From NCBI GenBank assembly GCA_003298465.1, contig QNGA01000001.1:682001-746000 (forward strand): DNA of 64,000 bases, read 5' to 3'. The translations under genes were made by a program, and so were the position numbers. Below, piece by piece: positions 50,436-60,154 of the stretch. Below the pieces are notes generated by a model, which worked only from the letters and a program-made list of their open reading frames with translations, had not been told where the DNA came from and searched no databases. This DNA comes from a halophilic archaeon (GTDB lineage: Archaea; Halobacteriota; Halobacteria; Halobacteriales; Haladaptataceae). Positions within the stretch are counted from its first letter, which is position 1; each line of letters begins with the position of its first letter.

Positions 50436-51524
50436 TCACTCGAAGACGGCGTCAAAGGCGTTCGCACCCATCGGCTCGAACCGCCCGGCGCCGACGTTCT
50501 CCCGGACGTGCTCGACGTCGCTCGCGCCGACCAGCGACGAGGTGACCCCCGGCGCGCTCCGCGCGAAGTTGATGGCGCGCTGGGCCGACGTGTCGCCGGC
50601 CAGGCGCTCGGCCACGTCCTCGGGCAGCCCCTCTGCGAGTTCTCCCTGACCGATGCTGGCGCTGGTGAACACGTTCAGCCCCGCCTCGTGAGCGAACCAC
50701 AGCGCGCTCTGGTCGCCCTCCGGCCCCTCCTGTGACTCGACGGTGAACGCGTCGGCCATGTGGACGTTGAACGGCAACTGGACGGCCCGGAAGTGGGTCG
50801 CCGTGTTCTCGGCGCGCTTGGCCGCCTTGCGGGCGCGCGAGGCCACCTCTCGGAGCGAGAGGTAGTCGTCGTGGCCCTTCGGAACGCGGAACGCGGTCCA
50901 GGTCGCCACGCCGTAGCGGTCGAGGTCGCCCGCCGCCGCGCGCTCTTCGAGTCGCGTGAACGCGTCCTCTAACTGGTCGTACACCGCCTCGCGGGACCGC
51001 ACCCGTAGCTGGGTCTCGGGGTTGTGGACGTAGTACAGGTCGACGCCGTCCAGTCCGAGGTTCTCCAGCGACCGGTCCAGTTGCGCGTCGAGGAACTCCG
51101 GCGCGATGCAGTGGCTGCCGCGCGCGAGGTCGTCGCGGTCCACGAGCCCGGGCTCGACGAACTCCTCGCGGACGTACTCTCCGGGGTCCTCCGGGCGCTC
51201 GCCGTCGAACGGGAGAAAGCCGCCCTTCGTGGCGACGAACACCGCGTCGCGGTCGACGTCGGCGTCGTCTATCGCCTCGCCGACGACGCGTTCGCTGCGC
51301 TGGCAACGGTAGTTGATGGCCGTGTCGACGACGTTGACGCCGCTCTCCAGCGCCGTCGCGATGGCCTCGCGGTAGTCGTCGTCCACCTCGTCCGTCGGCT
51401 CGCCGAGGTACGTTCCGAGGCCGACGCTGGAGACCGCCAGGTCGTCGCACCGCCGGAAGTAGGTCCGTCCGAACTCGTCGCCGAACGTCGCCTTGTACTC
51501 GAAGGTTCCCTCCTCTGTCGCCAT
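50436..51524 (-). CDS. Aldo/keto reductase
   Basis: A 362 aa protein with an (alpha/beta)8 barrel. SVGLGTYLGEPTDEVDDDYREAI and VVDTAINYRCQRSERVVGEAI hold the catalytic Asp and Tyr; LDGVDLYYVHNPETQ, LPFNVHMADAF and APGVTSSLVGASDVEHVRENV are the later barrel and NADPH-binding segments. Physiological substrate unknown. Confidence 0.88.
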   Translation of the reverse strand: MATEEGTFEYKATFGDEFGRTYFRRCDDLAVSSVGLGTYLGEPTDEVDDDYREAIATALESGVNVVDTAINYRCQRSERVVGEAIDDADVDRDAVFVATKGGFLPFDGERPEDPGEYVREEFVEPGLVDRDDLARGSHCIAPEFLDAQLDRSLENLGLDGVDLYYVHNPETQLRVRSREAVYDQLEDAFTRLEERAAAGDLDRYGVATWTAFRVPKGHDDYLSLREVASRARKAAKRAENTATHFRAVQLPFNVHMADAFTVESQEGPEGDQSALWFAHEAGLNVFTSASIGQGELAEGLPEDVAERLAGDTSAQRAINFARSAPGVTSSLVGASDVEHVRENVGAGRFEPMGANAFDAVFE

Positions 51525-51619
51525 GACTCCCGCTTCGTGCGTCTCCCGGATAAGCGCGCGGTGTCGGCGTCGCAGTCGGGGAAACCTACACGGCGCTGGA
51601 CGTCGTGACGGTACGCGTC

Positions 51620-52126
51620 ATGACGACCTACGGTTTCGAGGGGAGCGACCCCGACGTCGACGAGAGCGCCCGCATCGCCCGCGACGCGACCCTGGTCGGC
51701 GACGTGACGGTCGGGGCCGACGCCAGCGTCTGGCCCGGGGCGGTGCTCCGGGGGGACGTCGCCCCGGTCCGGGTCGGCGCGGAGGCACACGTCGGCGACA
51801 ACGCCGTCCTGCACGCCAGCGACGTCGGCGACCGCGTGATGGTCGGCCACGGCGCGGTGTGCAACGACGCCGCGGTCGAAGACGGTGCGCTCGTCGGGTT
51901 CGGCGCGACCGTCTCCGACGTGACGGTCGGCGAGCGCAGCATCGTCGCCGCGGGCACCGTCGTCCCGGAAGGGTACGAGATACCGTCGGAGTCGTTCGCG
52001 CGCGGCGTGCCCGCCCGCGTGACGCCGCTGGAGGAGACGACGGTCGACCCCGAGGAGACCTTCGAGACGTACTCCTCCGGGGCGTACACCGACCTCTCGC
52101 GACGTCACGGGGAGCTGTTCGAGTAG
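51620..52126 (+). CDS. Gamma-class carbonic anhydrase-family hexapeptide protein
   Basis: A 168 aa left-handed beta-helix. RIARDATLVGDVTVGADASVWPGAVLRGDVAPVRVG, VGDNAVLHAS, VGHGAVCNDAAVEDGALVGFGATVSDVTVGERSIVAAG are hexapeptide rungs with the His ligands of the trimeric metal site. A C-terminal helix follows (FETYSSGAYTDLSRRH). Start at the ATG 51620. Confidence 0.86.
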   Translation: MTTYGFEGSDPDVDESARIARDATLVGDVTVGADASVWPGAVLRGDVAPVRVGAEAHVGDNAVLHASDVGDRVMVGHGAVCNDAAVEDGALVGFGATVSDVTVGERSIVAAGTVVPEGYEIPSESFARGVPARVTPLEETTVDPEETFETYSSGAYTDLSRRHGELFE

Positions 52127-52127
52127 G

Positions 52128-52343
52128 TCAGAACAGCCGACCGACCGAGAAGTACCGGAGGAACGACTCGACGAGGACGGTGAGCAGGCCGCCGAGCGCG
52201 AGCAGCCAGGTAGCGGTTCCGACCGGCACCGCGAGCAGTCCCAGCAGGTCGAGCGCGACCGCGACGGCGGCGACCGCGAGCAACCGGACGACCGGTCCAG
52301 CGAGACGCTCCCCCGTTCCGGGCTGTTCCGGTCGGTCGGCCAT
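52128..52343 (-). CDS. Small two-helix membrane protein
   Basis: A 71 aa protein with two hydrophobic helices (LLAVAAVAVALDLLGLLAVPV and TWLLALGGLLTVLVESFL). Its start overlaps the stop of the pncB gene by one base, so it is co-expressed. Function unknown. Confidence 0.65.
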   Translation of the reverse strand: MADRPEQPGTGERLAGPVVRLLAVAAVAVALDLLGLLAVPVGTATWLLALGGLLTVLVESFLRYFSVGRLF

Positions 52344-53704
52344 CACTCGCGCAGTTTGGCGGCGAGGTCGTCGGTTCGCGCCCGCAGTTCGTCGCCGACT
52401 TCGACCGGATACTCGTCGGGGTCGCGGAGGTCCCGGCAACCCGCCGGCAGTTTCCTGCGTCGCTCGCGCGCCCGGTCCTGGAGGGCGTCCAGCCCCGGCA
52501 GGTCGCGGACGCGCTCGCCGTCCTCGAACACCGTCACCAGCTGCTCCTCGCCCGGCAGTTCGTCGGCCTCCTCGCGGAGTCCCACCACGTCGCGCTCGTA
52601 CCCGTCCTCGCCCTCGACGCGTCGGACGCTCTTCGCGCTCGGGTAGGTCACCTTCCCCGCGGAGAGCTTCATGCTCGGTCGCATCTCCCCGTCGCGCTCG
52701 ACCGCGACGAGCTTGTAGACGGCGTCCATCGACGGCGCGTCCTCGCTCGTCGCCAGGGCGGTGCCGGGACCGAAGCCGCTCGCGACGCCGTCGTCCCGCA
52801 GGAAGTCCGCTATCTCGTACTCGTCCATCCCCGAGGAGACGAAGATGGGAGCGTCGCCGACCACCTCCGCGACTTCCTTCGAGAGCGCGACGAGGTCGCC
52901 GGAGTCGAGGCGCACGCCGACGTCGGCGTCGTACTCCTCGGCCACCTCCATCGCCACCTTCGCGCCCGCCACGGTGTCGTAGGTGTCGACCAGCAGGACG
53001 GAGTCGTCGCCGTACTGCTCGACGAAGGCCGCGAACGACGAGCGCTCGTCGGGGAAGCTCTGGACCCACGAGTGGGCCATCGTTCCGTAGACGGGGAGGT
53101 CGAACGCCTCGCCCGCCGCGACGTTCGAGGTGCCGTCGAATCCGCCGACGTAGGCCGCTCGCGCGGCCTTCACTCCGGCGTCGGTGCCGTGGGCGCGCCG
53201 CGAGCCGAAGTCGACGAGCGACTGGTCGTCGCCGTGCCGGTCGACCGCCTCGGCCATCCGCGCGGCCTTCGTCGCGACGAGGCTCTGGAAGCCCACCTGG
53301 TTGATGAGCAGCGTCTCGAACAGCTGTGCCTCGAAGATGGGCGCGGTCACCTCCAGCAGCGGTTCGTCCGGGAAGACGGGCGTCCCCTCCGGCAGCGCGC
53401 GCAGCTCCCCCGTGAACTCGAAGTCGGCGAGGCGGTCGAGGAAGTCGTCCTCGAACCCGCGCTCGGCGAGGTAGTCGAGCGCGCGGTCGCCGAACGTCAG
53501 CGTCTCGACGTACCGGACCGCCTGCTCCAGTCCGGCCGCGAGGACGTACCCCCTGTTCGGCGGCAGGTCCCGGAAGAAGAGGCTGAACGTCGCCCGCGGT
53601 TCGTGGTCCGACGCGTGGTACCCCTGCAGCATCGTCAGCTCGTAGAGGTCGGTGAACAGCGGGAGCGTCTCGGGCGTGACGTAGCCGAACTCGGCGTCGG
53701 TCAT
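52343..53704 (-). CDS. pncB: Nicotinate phosphoribosyltransferase
   Basis: A 453 aa protein, from the ATG at 53704. Family features: LFTDLYELTMLQGYHA at the start, FSLFFRDLPPNRGYVLAAGLEQ, VDFGSRRAHGTDAG with the catalytic His region, VYGTMAHSWVQSF, LLVDTYDTVAGA and VRLDSGDLVALS for PRPP binding. It makes nicotinate mononucleotide for NAD salvage. Confidence 0.92.
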   Translation of the reverse strand: MTDAEFGYVTPETLPLFTDLYELTMLQGYHASDHEPRATFSLFFRDLPPNRGYVLAAGLEQAVRYVETLTFGDRALDYLAERGFEDDFLDRLADFEFTGELRALPEGTPVFPDEPLLEVTAPIFEAQLFETLLINQVGFQSLVATKAARMAEAVDRHGDDQSLVDFGSRRAHGTDAGVKAARAAYVGGFDGTSNVAAGEAFDLPVYGTMAHSWVQSFPDERSSFAAFVEQYGDDSVLLVDTYDTVAGAKVAMEVAEEYDADVGVRLDSGDLVALSKEVAEVVGDAPIFVSSGMDEYEIADFLRDDGVASGFGPGTALATSEDAPSMDAVYKLVAVERDGEMRPSMKLSAGKVTYPSAKSVRRVEGEDGYERDVVGLREEADELPGEEQLVTVFEDGERVRDLPGLDALQDRARERRRKLPAGCRDLRDPDEYPVEVGDELRARTDDLAAKLRE

Positions 53705-53780
53705 GCTCCCGGAGAACGACGGCGGACGGCTAAAGTGTGCGGGGCGAACGTCGTTTATTCGCTCGGACCGTATCGCCGGT

Positions 53781-53915
53781 ATGAAACTCGTCGAGAAGCT
53801 CACGCCCGACTTCCTGCGACCGACGTGGCGATGCCGGGGCTGCGGGAAGACCTACCGGCGCAACCGCCGGACGTGCCGCAACTGCGAGGGAACCGTCTTC
53901 GACCGCGTTCGATGA
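53781..53915 (+). CDS. Small rubredoxin-like zinc-ribbon protein
   Basis: A 44 aa basic protein, MKLVEKLTPDFL at the start, with WRCRGCGKTY and RTCRNCEGTVF as the zinc ligands. Clear haloarchaeal codon bias; an AT-rich promoter-like stretch (tttattcgc) lies just upstream. Confidence 0.7.
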   Translation: MKLVEKLTPDFLRPTWRCRGCGKTYRRNRRTCRNCEGTVFDRVR

Positions 53916-53960
53916 GGGGCCGCGACAACACATAAGGAGACGCCCGGCGTACGCTAGTCG

Positions 53961-54218
53961 ATGGCACGAACTGTCAAACTGAGCCACGTCGACACCGTGC
54001 TCGGAGAGCTGTCCTACCCGTTGAGTCAGGACGAGGCGGTGCGGAAACTCGACGACGTGACCGTGGAACTCGCCGACGGCGAACGCAATCTCGGCGACCT
54101 CGTCTCTCGGGCCAACGACGACGAGTTCGACTCGATGGACGACCTGGCGAACGAGATCAACAACACGCTCCCGCGCGAGGCGGTCGGCGAACCGTACCAG
54201 TCCGAGGGCGAGGGATAA
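53961..54218 (+). CDS. DUF5789-family protein
   Basis: An 85 aa acidic protein. The motif LSYPLSQDEAVRKLDDVTVELADGERNLGDLV matches the DUF5789 pattern that is common in haloarchaea. No known function. Confidence 0.75.
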   Translation: MARTVKLSHVDTVLGELSYPLSQDEAVRKLDDVTVELADGERNLGDLVSRANDDEFDSMDDLANEINNTLPREAVGEPYQSEGEG

Positions 54219-54322
54219 CGGGCGAAGGTGCGAGGTCGCCGCGCCGGACACCGTCGTCTCGTTCCGCCGCGTCGGACGAAACACGCCCCTTAAATGCTCG
54301 GCGGAGTTAGACCGGGGCAACG

Positions 54323-54637
54323 ATGGAGTTCTGTGACGAGTGCGGTTCCATGATGAAAGCCGACGACGGACTCTGGGTCTGTGGGAGCTGCGGCTACGAG
54401 AAGCCGAAAGACCCCGAGGCGCAGTACGTACTGACCCAGGACCAGGAGGCCAGCGAAGTCATCGAGACGGGCGACGGCGAGGACAGCGGCCTGCCGACCA
54501 CCGAGGTCCAGTGTCCCGAGTGCGGCAACGACCGCGCGTACTGGTACATGCAGCAGATTCGCGCCGCCGACGAGAGCGAGACGCGATTCTTCGTCTGTAC
54601 CGAGTGCGAGCACAAGTGGCGCGAAGACGACCACTAA
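54323..54637 (+). CDS. tfs: Transcription factor S
   Basis: A 104 aa protein. The N-terminal zinc ribbon is MEFCDECGSMMKADDGLWVCGSCGYEK, and the C-terminal ribbon is VQCPECGNDRAYWYMQQIRAADESETRFFVCTECEHKWRE with the acidic DE pair at the tip. It stimulates RNA cleavage by archaeal RNA polymerase, like TFIIS. Confidence 0.93.
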   Translation: MEFCDECGSMMKADDGLWVCGSCGYEKPKDPEAQYVLTQDQEASEVIETGDGEDSGLPTTEVQCPECGNDRAYWYMQQIRAADESETRFFVCTECEHKWREDDH

Positions 54638-54660
54638 CCTCCACCTTTTACTGCGGTCGA

Positions 54661-54732
54661 AATCGCGGCGGTGCCGCGATTTCTCCCTGGTAAAAGCTGG
54701 ACCAAAAGCACGGCGTCACCCCCTTCGGGGGT
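54661..54732. terminator. Hairpins downstream of tfs
   Basis: AATCGCGGC-ggt-GCCGCGATT (54661-54681, 9-bp stem) and ACCCCC-ttc-GGGGGT (54718-54732) lie between convergent tfs and trmI. Typical transcript-end structures. Confidence 0.5.
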
Positions 54733-54867
54733 TCCTTGGCCCGCTCGCTCACCCCGTTCGCTCGCGGTCGGAACGCTAGCGTGTCGCTCCGTTTCTCGCC
54801 AGCGTCGTCCTGCAGTTCGTAAGCAGCGCCAGCAGCGAGCGGTCGCGGGTTCCGAAAAGCGGTCTCG

Positions 54868-55590
54868 CTACACCTTCCGCGCGAACGTCAGGTAACCGGT
54901 GTGGCCGACGCCAGCGGTCGAGGGGCGCGTCCCGCGGTCGTCGAAGTCCATCTCGCGCTGGATGGTCTCCTTGGTTCGCACGTTCGCCAGGTCGGCCTCG
55001 CGGGCCGCCTCGGCGACCGCGCGGGCGTCCTCGACGAACGGCGAGTAGACGCCGAGCGACCCGCCGTCGGCGAGCAGGTCCGGCGCGCGCTCGACCGCCG
55101 CGGGGGCGTCCTGCGTGTCGAGCGTGAGCACGTCGAATCCCGAGAGGTCGTCGATGTGCTCGGTCACGTCGCCGCTCCGCACGTCGACGGCGTCGGAGAC
55201 GTTCGCCATCGCGACGTTGTCTCGCGCCACGTCGGCGAACTCGGCGTCCTGCTCGTAGGTGACCACGTCCGCACCGATGCGGCCGAGGTAGGCCGCGAGC
55301 ACGCCGGTCCCGGTGCCCGCGTCGAGCACGCGGTCGCCGGCCGCGACGCCCGTCTCGCCGACGATGAGGCCCACGTCGCGGGGCATCATCGGCGCGCCGG
55401 TGCGCTCGAAGTGATGGAAGAGGTCCGGACCGCGGAGCCGCCGGACGGTGAACGCCTCGCCGAGATGGGTTTCGAGCGTGTCGCCCGGTTCGACGTCCTC
55501 CGGCACGTCGAGGACGCCGAGGTCGGTCTGGAGCTCTTCGCCCGGCTCGCGCAGGTACTCCCGGTCGCCGTGGACGAGAAGGACCGTCAC
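54868..55590 (-). CDS. trmI: tRNA (adenine-N1)-methyltransferase TrmI-like
   Basis: A 240 aa protein with a GTG start at 55590 that overlaps the NAC stop (GTGA). An N-terminal beta domain ([17 protein letters not shown]) precedes the Rossmann methyltransferase: [40 protein letters not shown] binds SAM, and [11 protein letters not shown] follows. It modifies A57/A58 in archaeal tRNA. Confidence 0.87.
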   Translation of the reverse strand: MTVLLVHGDREYLREPGEELQTDLGVLDVPEDVEPGDTLETHLGEAFTVRRLRGPDLFHHFERTGAPMMPRDVGLIVGETGVAAGDRVLDAGTGTGVLAAYLGRIGADVVTYEQDAEFADVARDNVAMANVSDAVDVRSGDVTEHIDDLSGFDVLTLDTQDAPAAVERAPDLLADGGSLGVYSPFVEDARAVAEAAREADLANVRTKETIQREMDFDDRGTRPSTAGVGHTGYLTFARKV

Positions 55591-55985
55591 TCGAGTCGCT
55601 CGACCGCCGCGGCCAGGTCGCCGCCTTCCGCTTCGAGGGCCTCGCGCGCGTCGTCCTCGCTCGCTCCGGCGCGCTGGGCGACGATCTCCACGTCGGCGTC
55701 GGGAATCTCGCTCGCCGAGCCGTCGCTCTCCTCGCTCTCCTCGATGGCACCGGCGCTCTCGCCCGCCGACGCCTCGCGCGTCTCGGCGTCGCCGACTATC
55801 TGGTAGGTCTGCTGACCGCGGGCGTCCATCCGGGTCACGTCGGGCGCGTCGAAGACGAGTTCCTCGCCGTCGGCCGTCCGGATGACGACCTCCTCGGCGT
55901 CGACCTCGTCGACGTCGATGCCCATCTGCTTCATCATCTGTTTCATCTTGCGGGGATTCATGCCCCCGCCGCCTCCTCCGAACAT
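55587..55985 (-). CDS. nac: Nascent polypeptide-associated complex protein
   Basis: A 132 aa protein. [28 protein letters not shown] is the typical archaeal NAC start, then the NAC barrel ([30 protein letters not shown]), an acidic linker and a C-terminal UBA domain ([30 protein letters not shown]). It binds ribosomes and new chains. Coupled with trmI. Confidence 0.92.
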   Translation of the reverse strand: MFGGGGGGMNPRKMKQMMKQMGIDVDEVDAEEVVIRTADGEELVFDAPDVTRMDARGQQTYQIVGDAETREASAGESAGAIEESEESDGSASEIPDADVEIVAQRAGASEDDAREALEAEGGDLAAAVERLE

Positions 55986-56050
55986 ACGGAAACCGTCGGA
56001 ACGGAAGGGCAAAAGCGTGACGCAACCCGACGAAGCCCGCGTCGAACCGC

Positions 56051-57109
56051 TCACCCCTCGCTGCTCGTGCGATCCTCGCCGTCCTCGTGAAGCACGAGGA
56101 CCAGCTCGGCGTTCGACGCTCGCTCTTCGACGGTGATAGAGCCGTATTCGGGCGGGACGACGCCGGCGACGGTCAGCGTCTCGTTCCGCCGTAGCGGCTC
56201 GGCGAGCTCGACGTCGTCTCGGAGCGAGTTTTCGCTGTTCACGAAGAGCGAGAGCGTCGTTCCGGCCGGGAGCGGCGGACCGCGCTCGTGCCGGACGACG
56301 ATACCAGACCCGTTCTCGGTTTGAGTCAGCGACAGTTGCGGTACGCTCTCGGTCCAATCAGGCGGGGCAGGTGCCGAGGATGCGCGGCGATACTCGAAGC
56401 TGAACTCGACGCAAGCGCCGGATTCGGACCCTCCGGCCCCTTTCACTAGCGACCCGGAGAGCGAGCGAACCCGCCCGTCGGTCGTTATCAACGTGGTAGC
56501 GGAGAACTCGCTGACGTTGCTCCTCTGAGTCCACTCGTCTGCGTCAAGGCGTACGTACTCGGTACCGTTGCGAGTGACCGTCCCGTTCACGGAGAAGTTC
56601 GCGGACGAAAGTATCCACGACATCGCGGTTCGGCGTTCGTCGAGTTCGTTTTCGAGAACCGTCGGCGGCACGCTGGGACCGGACGGCCGATTCGGCATGA
56701 ACTGGTATCGGTACGCCGTCCCGCCGGCGTCGGCGAGGCGGTACACGGTGCTCGCTTCTGTCGCGTAGAGACCACCGAACTGTTCGGGAGTGGCGGCGTC
56801 CAGCTTGCCCAGTTCGCTGGTGAGCACGGCTCGCCCGTCGCCGATGTGGGCAGTGAAGTCGTTGTCGTCCCAGTTCTCGACGGAACCGTTCGTGGTCGTC
56901 CGCGCACGGATGCGGTAGTTCGTTCCGTTCAGCGTCGTCCGGTGCGCGTCGACGAGGCGGTCGACGTCGCTGATTCCGCCGTCGCTGACGCCGGGCGGGA
57001 GCGCGTCGGGCGCGGTACCTGCAGCGCCCGACTCCGCGCTCGGGAGGAGTCCAGTACATCCGGCGGTAACGACGAGGAAGGCGAGCGCGACGGCGAGTCT
57101 GGCGCGCAT
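56051..57109 (-). CDS. Exported lipoprotein (DUF7537-like)
   Basis: A 352 aa protein with a Sec signal and lipobox ([12 protein letters not shown]). Body beta-rich: [49 protein letters not shown]. This is the layout of a large haloarchaeal lipoprotein family. Function unknown. Confidence 0.68.
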   Translation of the reverse strand: MRARLAVALAFLVVTAGCTGLLPSAESGAAGTAPDALPPGVSDGGISDVDRLVDAHRTTLNGTNYRIRARTTTNGSVENWDDNDFTAHIGDGRAVLTSELGKLDAATPEQFGGLYATEASTVYRLADAGGTAYRYQFMPNRPSGPSVPPTVLENELDERRTAMSWILSSANFSVNGTVTRNGTEYVRLDADEWTQRSNVSEFSATTLITTDGRVRSLSGSLVKGAGGSESGACVEFSFEYRRASSAPAPPDWTESVPQLSLTQTENGSGIVVRHERGPPLPAGTTLSLFVNSENSLRDDVELAEPLRRNETLTVAGVVPPEYGSITVEERASNAELVLVLHEDGEDRTSSEG

Positions 57110-57156
57110 GTCACGAGCGGTAAACGCCTTACTGTAAATGCTTTCTGAGGGGGATA

Positions 57157-57627
57157 CTATTCCTCCGCGCCGTCGCGCACTTTCACCGCCATCCCGGTCT
57201 CGAAGTCCAGCATGGCGTCGGCGTCGAGTTCGGCCCGACCGACGGCGAGCAGGTCGCCGCGCTCGTGGACCACCAGCACCTCGTCGTCCGGGCGCACGTC
57301 GGCGTCGACGTCCGCGACGAACTTGGCGAAGACGTTCTTGCCGTCGCGGACGAACGGTTCGCTCTCGTCGCCGACGACGACCCGGCAGGCGGGCGATTCG
57401 AAGGCGTCCGCGAGCCGGCGGCCGCCGGCGACGCCGAGGGTGAATCGCCCGTCCGTCGTGTAGGTCACGAGCCGGCCGGCCTCCGCGAGCACCTGGCTCG
57501 GCCGACCGGACGACGAGCGCCGGACGGAGAGGTCGTCGTCCGGCGGGAACAGCGCGTCGCCCGCACCGGCACCGAACTGGTAGTCCGCGGTCACCCGGAG
57601 GTCGGCGAGGTCGTCGGCGTCGGTCAT
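57157..57627 (-). CDS. PUA-domain protein
   Basis: A 156 aa protein from the ATG at 57627 (MTDADDLADLRVTADYQFG). The C-terminal PUA domain is seen in ESPACRVVVGDESEPFVRDGKNVFAKFVADVDADVRPDDEVLVVHERGDLLAVGRAELDA. An N-terminal alpha/beta part with GDALFP precedes it, as in archaeosine-TGT-related proteins. Likely RNA binding. Confidence 0.82.
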   Translation of the reverse strand: MTDADDLADLRVTADYQFGAGAGDALFPPDDDLSVRRSSSGRPSQVLAEAGRLVTYTTDGRFTLGVAGGRRLADAFESPACRVVVGDESEPFVRDGKNVFAKFVADVDADVRPDDEVLVVHERGDLLAVGRAELDADAMLDFETGMAVKVRDGAEE

Positions 57628-57758
57628 CGCCGGGGATTCGGTGCTAGCGCGTGAAAACCTTCGCGTTCTCGAACGGCGACCCCTCCTTGCTATGCTATAC
57701 CATGTTGGTGTATGGCGGGTGTGGAGCGATTTATTAGCCCTCAGGTCCAAGCGGGGGT

Positions 57759-57935
57759 ATGAACTCCAAAGAGATGGTCGGAATCGCCCTGCTCATCGCC
57801 GGAGCGGTCATGATATTCCTCGTCACGTCGATGGGGAGCGGACTGGTAACGAACGTGCTCGCCGGTGCCGCCACGCTGGCGCTCGCCGGCGGTGCCCTCG
57901 CGTTCGGCACCTCGGAAGACGGCCGGCCGGTGTAG
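57759..57935 (+). CDS. Small two-helix membrane protein
   Basis: A 58 aa protein, MNSKEMVGIALLIAGA at the start, with helices at about 6-24 and 28-50 and an acidic tail. An AT-rich promoter-like stretch (atttattag, 57729-57737) is just upstream. Probably a conserved haloarchaeal membrane microprotein. Confidence 0.62.
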   Translation: MNSKEMVGIALLIAGAVMIFLVTSMGSGLVTNVLAGAATLALAGGALAFGTSEDGRPV

Positions 57936-57946
57936 GACGGCGGTCG

Positions 57947-58444
57947 CTACAGCAGGAACGTCTCGGTGCGCTCGCTGAGGTCGATGAACTCGTCGCAGGC
58001 CGCGACCAGTTCGTCGGCCGACGACTCCTGGAACCCCATCACTTCGACGCGGACGCCCTCGTGACGCAGGTGGGTGACGAGCCGCGCGAAGTCGCCGTCG
58101 CCGGTGCAGAGGACGATGGTGTCGGCCCGCGACGCGAGCGTGACGGCGTCGATGCACATGCCGACGTCCCAGTCCGCCTTCTTCGTCCCGTCGCCGAACG
58201 TCTTCAGCTCCTTGATCTTGGTCTCGAAGCCGATGTCGGTGAGCGCGTCGAAGAAGCTCTCCTCGTCGGGGCTGTCGGCCTGGATGACGTAGGCGATGGC
58301 CCGGGTGAGTTCGCGGTCCTGCGTGGCCTTCTTCAGGAGCGACGAGTAGTCGATGTTCCGACTGTAGACGCTCTGTGCCGTGTGATAGAGGTTCTGGGCG
58401 TCGGCCAGCACCGTCACCCGCTGGTTCGGATGAATCTCGGTCAT
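57947..58444 (-). CDS. NYN-domain (LabA-like) protein
   Basis: A 165 aa protein. VTVLADAQNLYHTAQSVY holds the first acidic residue, KADWDVGMCIDAVTLASRADTIVLCTGDGDFARLVTHLRHEGVRVEVMG holds the others (GDGDF). PIN-like fold, probably an RNase. No partner gene. Confidence 0.87.
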   Translation of the reverse strand: MTEIHPNQRVTVLADAQNLYHTAQSVYSRNIDYSSLLKKATQDRELTRAIAYVIQADSPDEESFFDALTDIGFETKIKELKTFGDGTKKADWDVGMCIDAVTLASRADTIVLCTGDGDFARLVTHLRHEGVRVEVMGFQESSADELVAACDEFIDLSERTETFLL

Positions 58445-58493
58445 GAGTTGGTGTGATAACTACTCGCGTAAATGGATTCGCACTCGCAACCCG

Positions 58494-59126
58494 TCAGGAC
58501 CCCGGAGCGTCCGACCACGAGAGCGCGAGCGTGTCGGGGTCGAGCGCGTAGTACCGTTCCCACGCCGGTGCGAGGCTGACGACGCGCGTGTCGCCGACCG
58601 TCGCCTCGGCGTGCCTGTGGTGGTGCCCGACGAGACAGAGCTCCGGGTCGACGGCCGCCAGAATCTCGTCGACGGGCTCACAACCCGGGTCGTAGCCGTA
58701 GTACAGCAACCCGTGCGGCGCCTCGTGGGTCAGGAACACGTCCACGTCGAGTCGCTTCGCCCGCTCGACGTCCCCCCGGACGAAGTGACGTCGCCGGTCC
58801 CCCGAGAGGTCGTCGCGGGGTTGGTCGTACTTCGTGGGCGCGAAGTTGCCCGAGAGGCCGGCGACCCGGACACCCTGGAGGTCGACCGCGGTGCTGGCCA
58901 GCAGGTGGGCGTTGTGCACGTCCTCGACGGTCTCCCCCCGACGGAGCGCTTCGACGACGTCGAAGTCCTCGTTGTTGCCCGCGACGAACCACGTCGGAAC
59001 CGGGAGGTCGTAGTGCAGCAGGTCGCCGACCTGGACGGCGGCGTCCGCGTCCGCCGCGGCGTAGGCGGCGAGCAGCGCGCGACGGTTTTCGGGGTCGTTC
59101 GCGTGGGCGTCCCCCAGAACGAGCAT
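58494..59126 (-). CDS. Calcineurin-type metallophosphoesterase 1
   Basis: A 210 aa protein with the metal motifs GDAHAND, VGDLLHYD, AGNNEDF, LTHEAPHG and GHHHRHA. It is a tandem paralogue of the gene at 59171; a 93-bp stretch (58823-58915) is identical to 59506-59598. The substrate may be a phosphodiester or nucleotide. Confidence 0.86.
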   Translation of the reverse strand: MLVLGDAHANDPENRRALLAAYAAADADAAVQVGDLLHYDLPVPTWFVAGNNEDFDVVEALRRGETVEDVHNAHLLASTAVDLQGVRVAGLSGNFAPTKYDQPRDDLSGDRRRHFVRGDVERAKRLDVDVFLTHEAPHGLLYYGYDPGCEPVDEILAAVDPELCLVGHHHRHAEATVGDTRVVSLAPAWERYYALDPDTLALSWSDAPGS

Positions 59127-59170
59127 GGGGACCCAACGACCGGACCGTCGTTAAACGCTGGGGCGACCGG

Positions 59171-59812
59171 TCACGCGTCCGGCGTCTCGTGGTCGGTCAG
59201 CGCGAGCGTGTCGGGGTCGAGGGCGTAGTACCGTTCCCACGCCGGTGCGAGGCTGACGACGCGCGTGTCGCCGAACGTCGTCTCGGCGTGCTCGTGGTGG
59301 TGGCCGACCAGACAGAGTTCGGGGTCGAGCGCGTTCAGCAGGTCGTCGACGTGCGAGCAGCCCACGTCGTACTCCTCGGCGACCGGGAGGCCGTGGGGGG
59401 CCTCGTGCGTCAACAGGACGTCGACGTCGGTCAGGTCCATCGCCGCCTGGACGTCCTCGTGGGTGAAGTGACGGCGGCGTTCGCCGACCAGGTTCGCGCG
59501 GGGCCGGTCGTACTTCGTGGGCGCGAAGTTGCCCGAGAGGCCGGCGACCCGGACACCCTGGAGGTCGACCGCGGTGCTGGCCAGCAGGTGGGCGTTGTCG
59601 ACGCGAGAGTTGGTGACGAGGCCGTTCCGGAGCGCGGCGACGACGTCGAAGTCCTCGTTGTTGCCCGCGATGAACCACGTCGGAATCGGGAGGTCGTAGT
59701 GCAGCAGGTCGCCGAGCTGGAGAGCGACGTCCGCGTCCGCCGCGGCGTAGGCGGCGAGCAGCGCGCGACGGTTTTCGGGGTCGTCGGCGTGAGCGTCACC
59801 GAGGACGAGCAT
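59171..59812 (-). CDS. Calcineurin-type metallophosphoesterase 2
   Basis: A 213 aa protein with the same motifs (GDAHADD, LGDLLHYD, AGNNEDF, LTHEAPHG, GHHHEHA). Identity to its neighbour is very high in blocks and lower between them, as expected after gene conversion. Spacing to the other copy is 44 bp. Confidence 0.86.
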   Translation of the reverse strand: MLVLGDAHADDPENRRALLAAYAAADADVALQLGDLLHYDLPIPTWFIAGNNEDFDVVAALRNGLVTNSRVDNAHLLASTAVDLQGVRVAGLSGNFAPTKYDRPRANLVGERRRHFTHEDVQAAMDLTDVDVLLTHEAPHGLPVAEEYDVGCSHVDDLLNALDPELCLVGHHHEHAETTFGDTRVVSLAPAWERYYALDPDTLALTDHETPDA

Positions 59813-60154
59813 CGACTCCACGTAGTCACGACGGCGTGATAAGACCGCCGATTCGCCGGATTCGGGACCGCGGTCGCCGGTGCCCGACGGACGGGGACGG
59901 CACCGACCGGTGCGATTCGCGACGGTCGTCGGAGCCAAATCCTGCCAGCGACACAAGAGCTAAGTCGCTCGGTGCGTGCCAGTCCAACATGCACCCTGCT
60001 GTGGTCGCTGCCGCGGACGCGTTCGCGGAGAGCCACAGCGCGGTCGGGAAACGGACAAAACGCGCGCCCTGAGGTTCGCGGCGGGAGTAGCGTCCCCGTC
60101 TCGGGCCGTTCTCGTTCTGCACCGCGCGACGACCGTTTCCCCCCAAACCGAACG
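59813..60154. other. 342-bp region upstream of dapA
   Basis: Divergent promoter region of the phosphoesterase and lysine operons. A 27-codon frame (59989-60072, starting MHPAVVAAADAFAESH) has host-like codon use and could be a leader. No tract of Lys codons is present. Confidence 0.4.
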
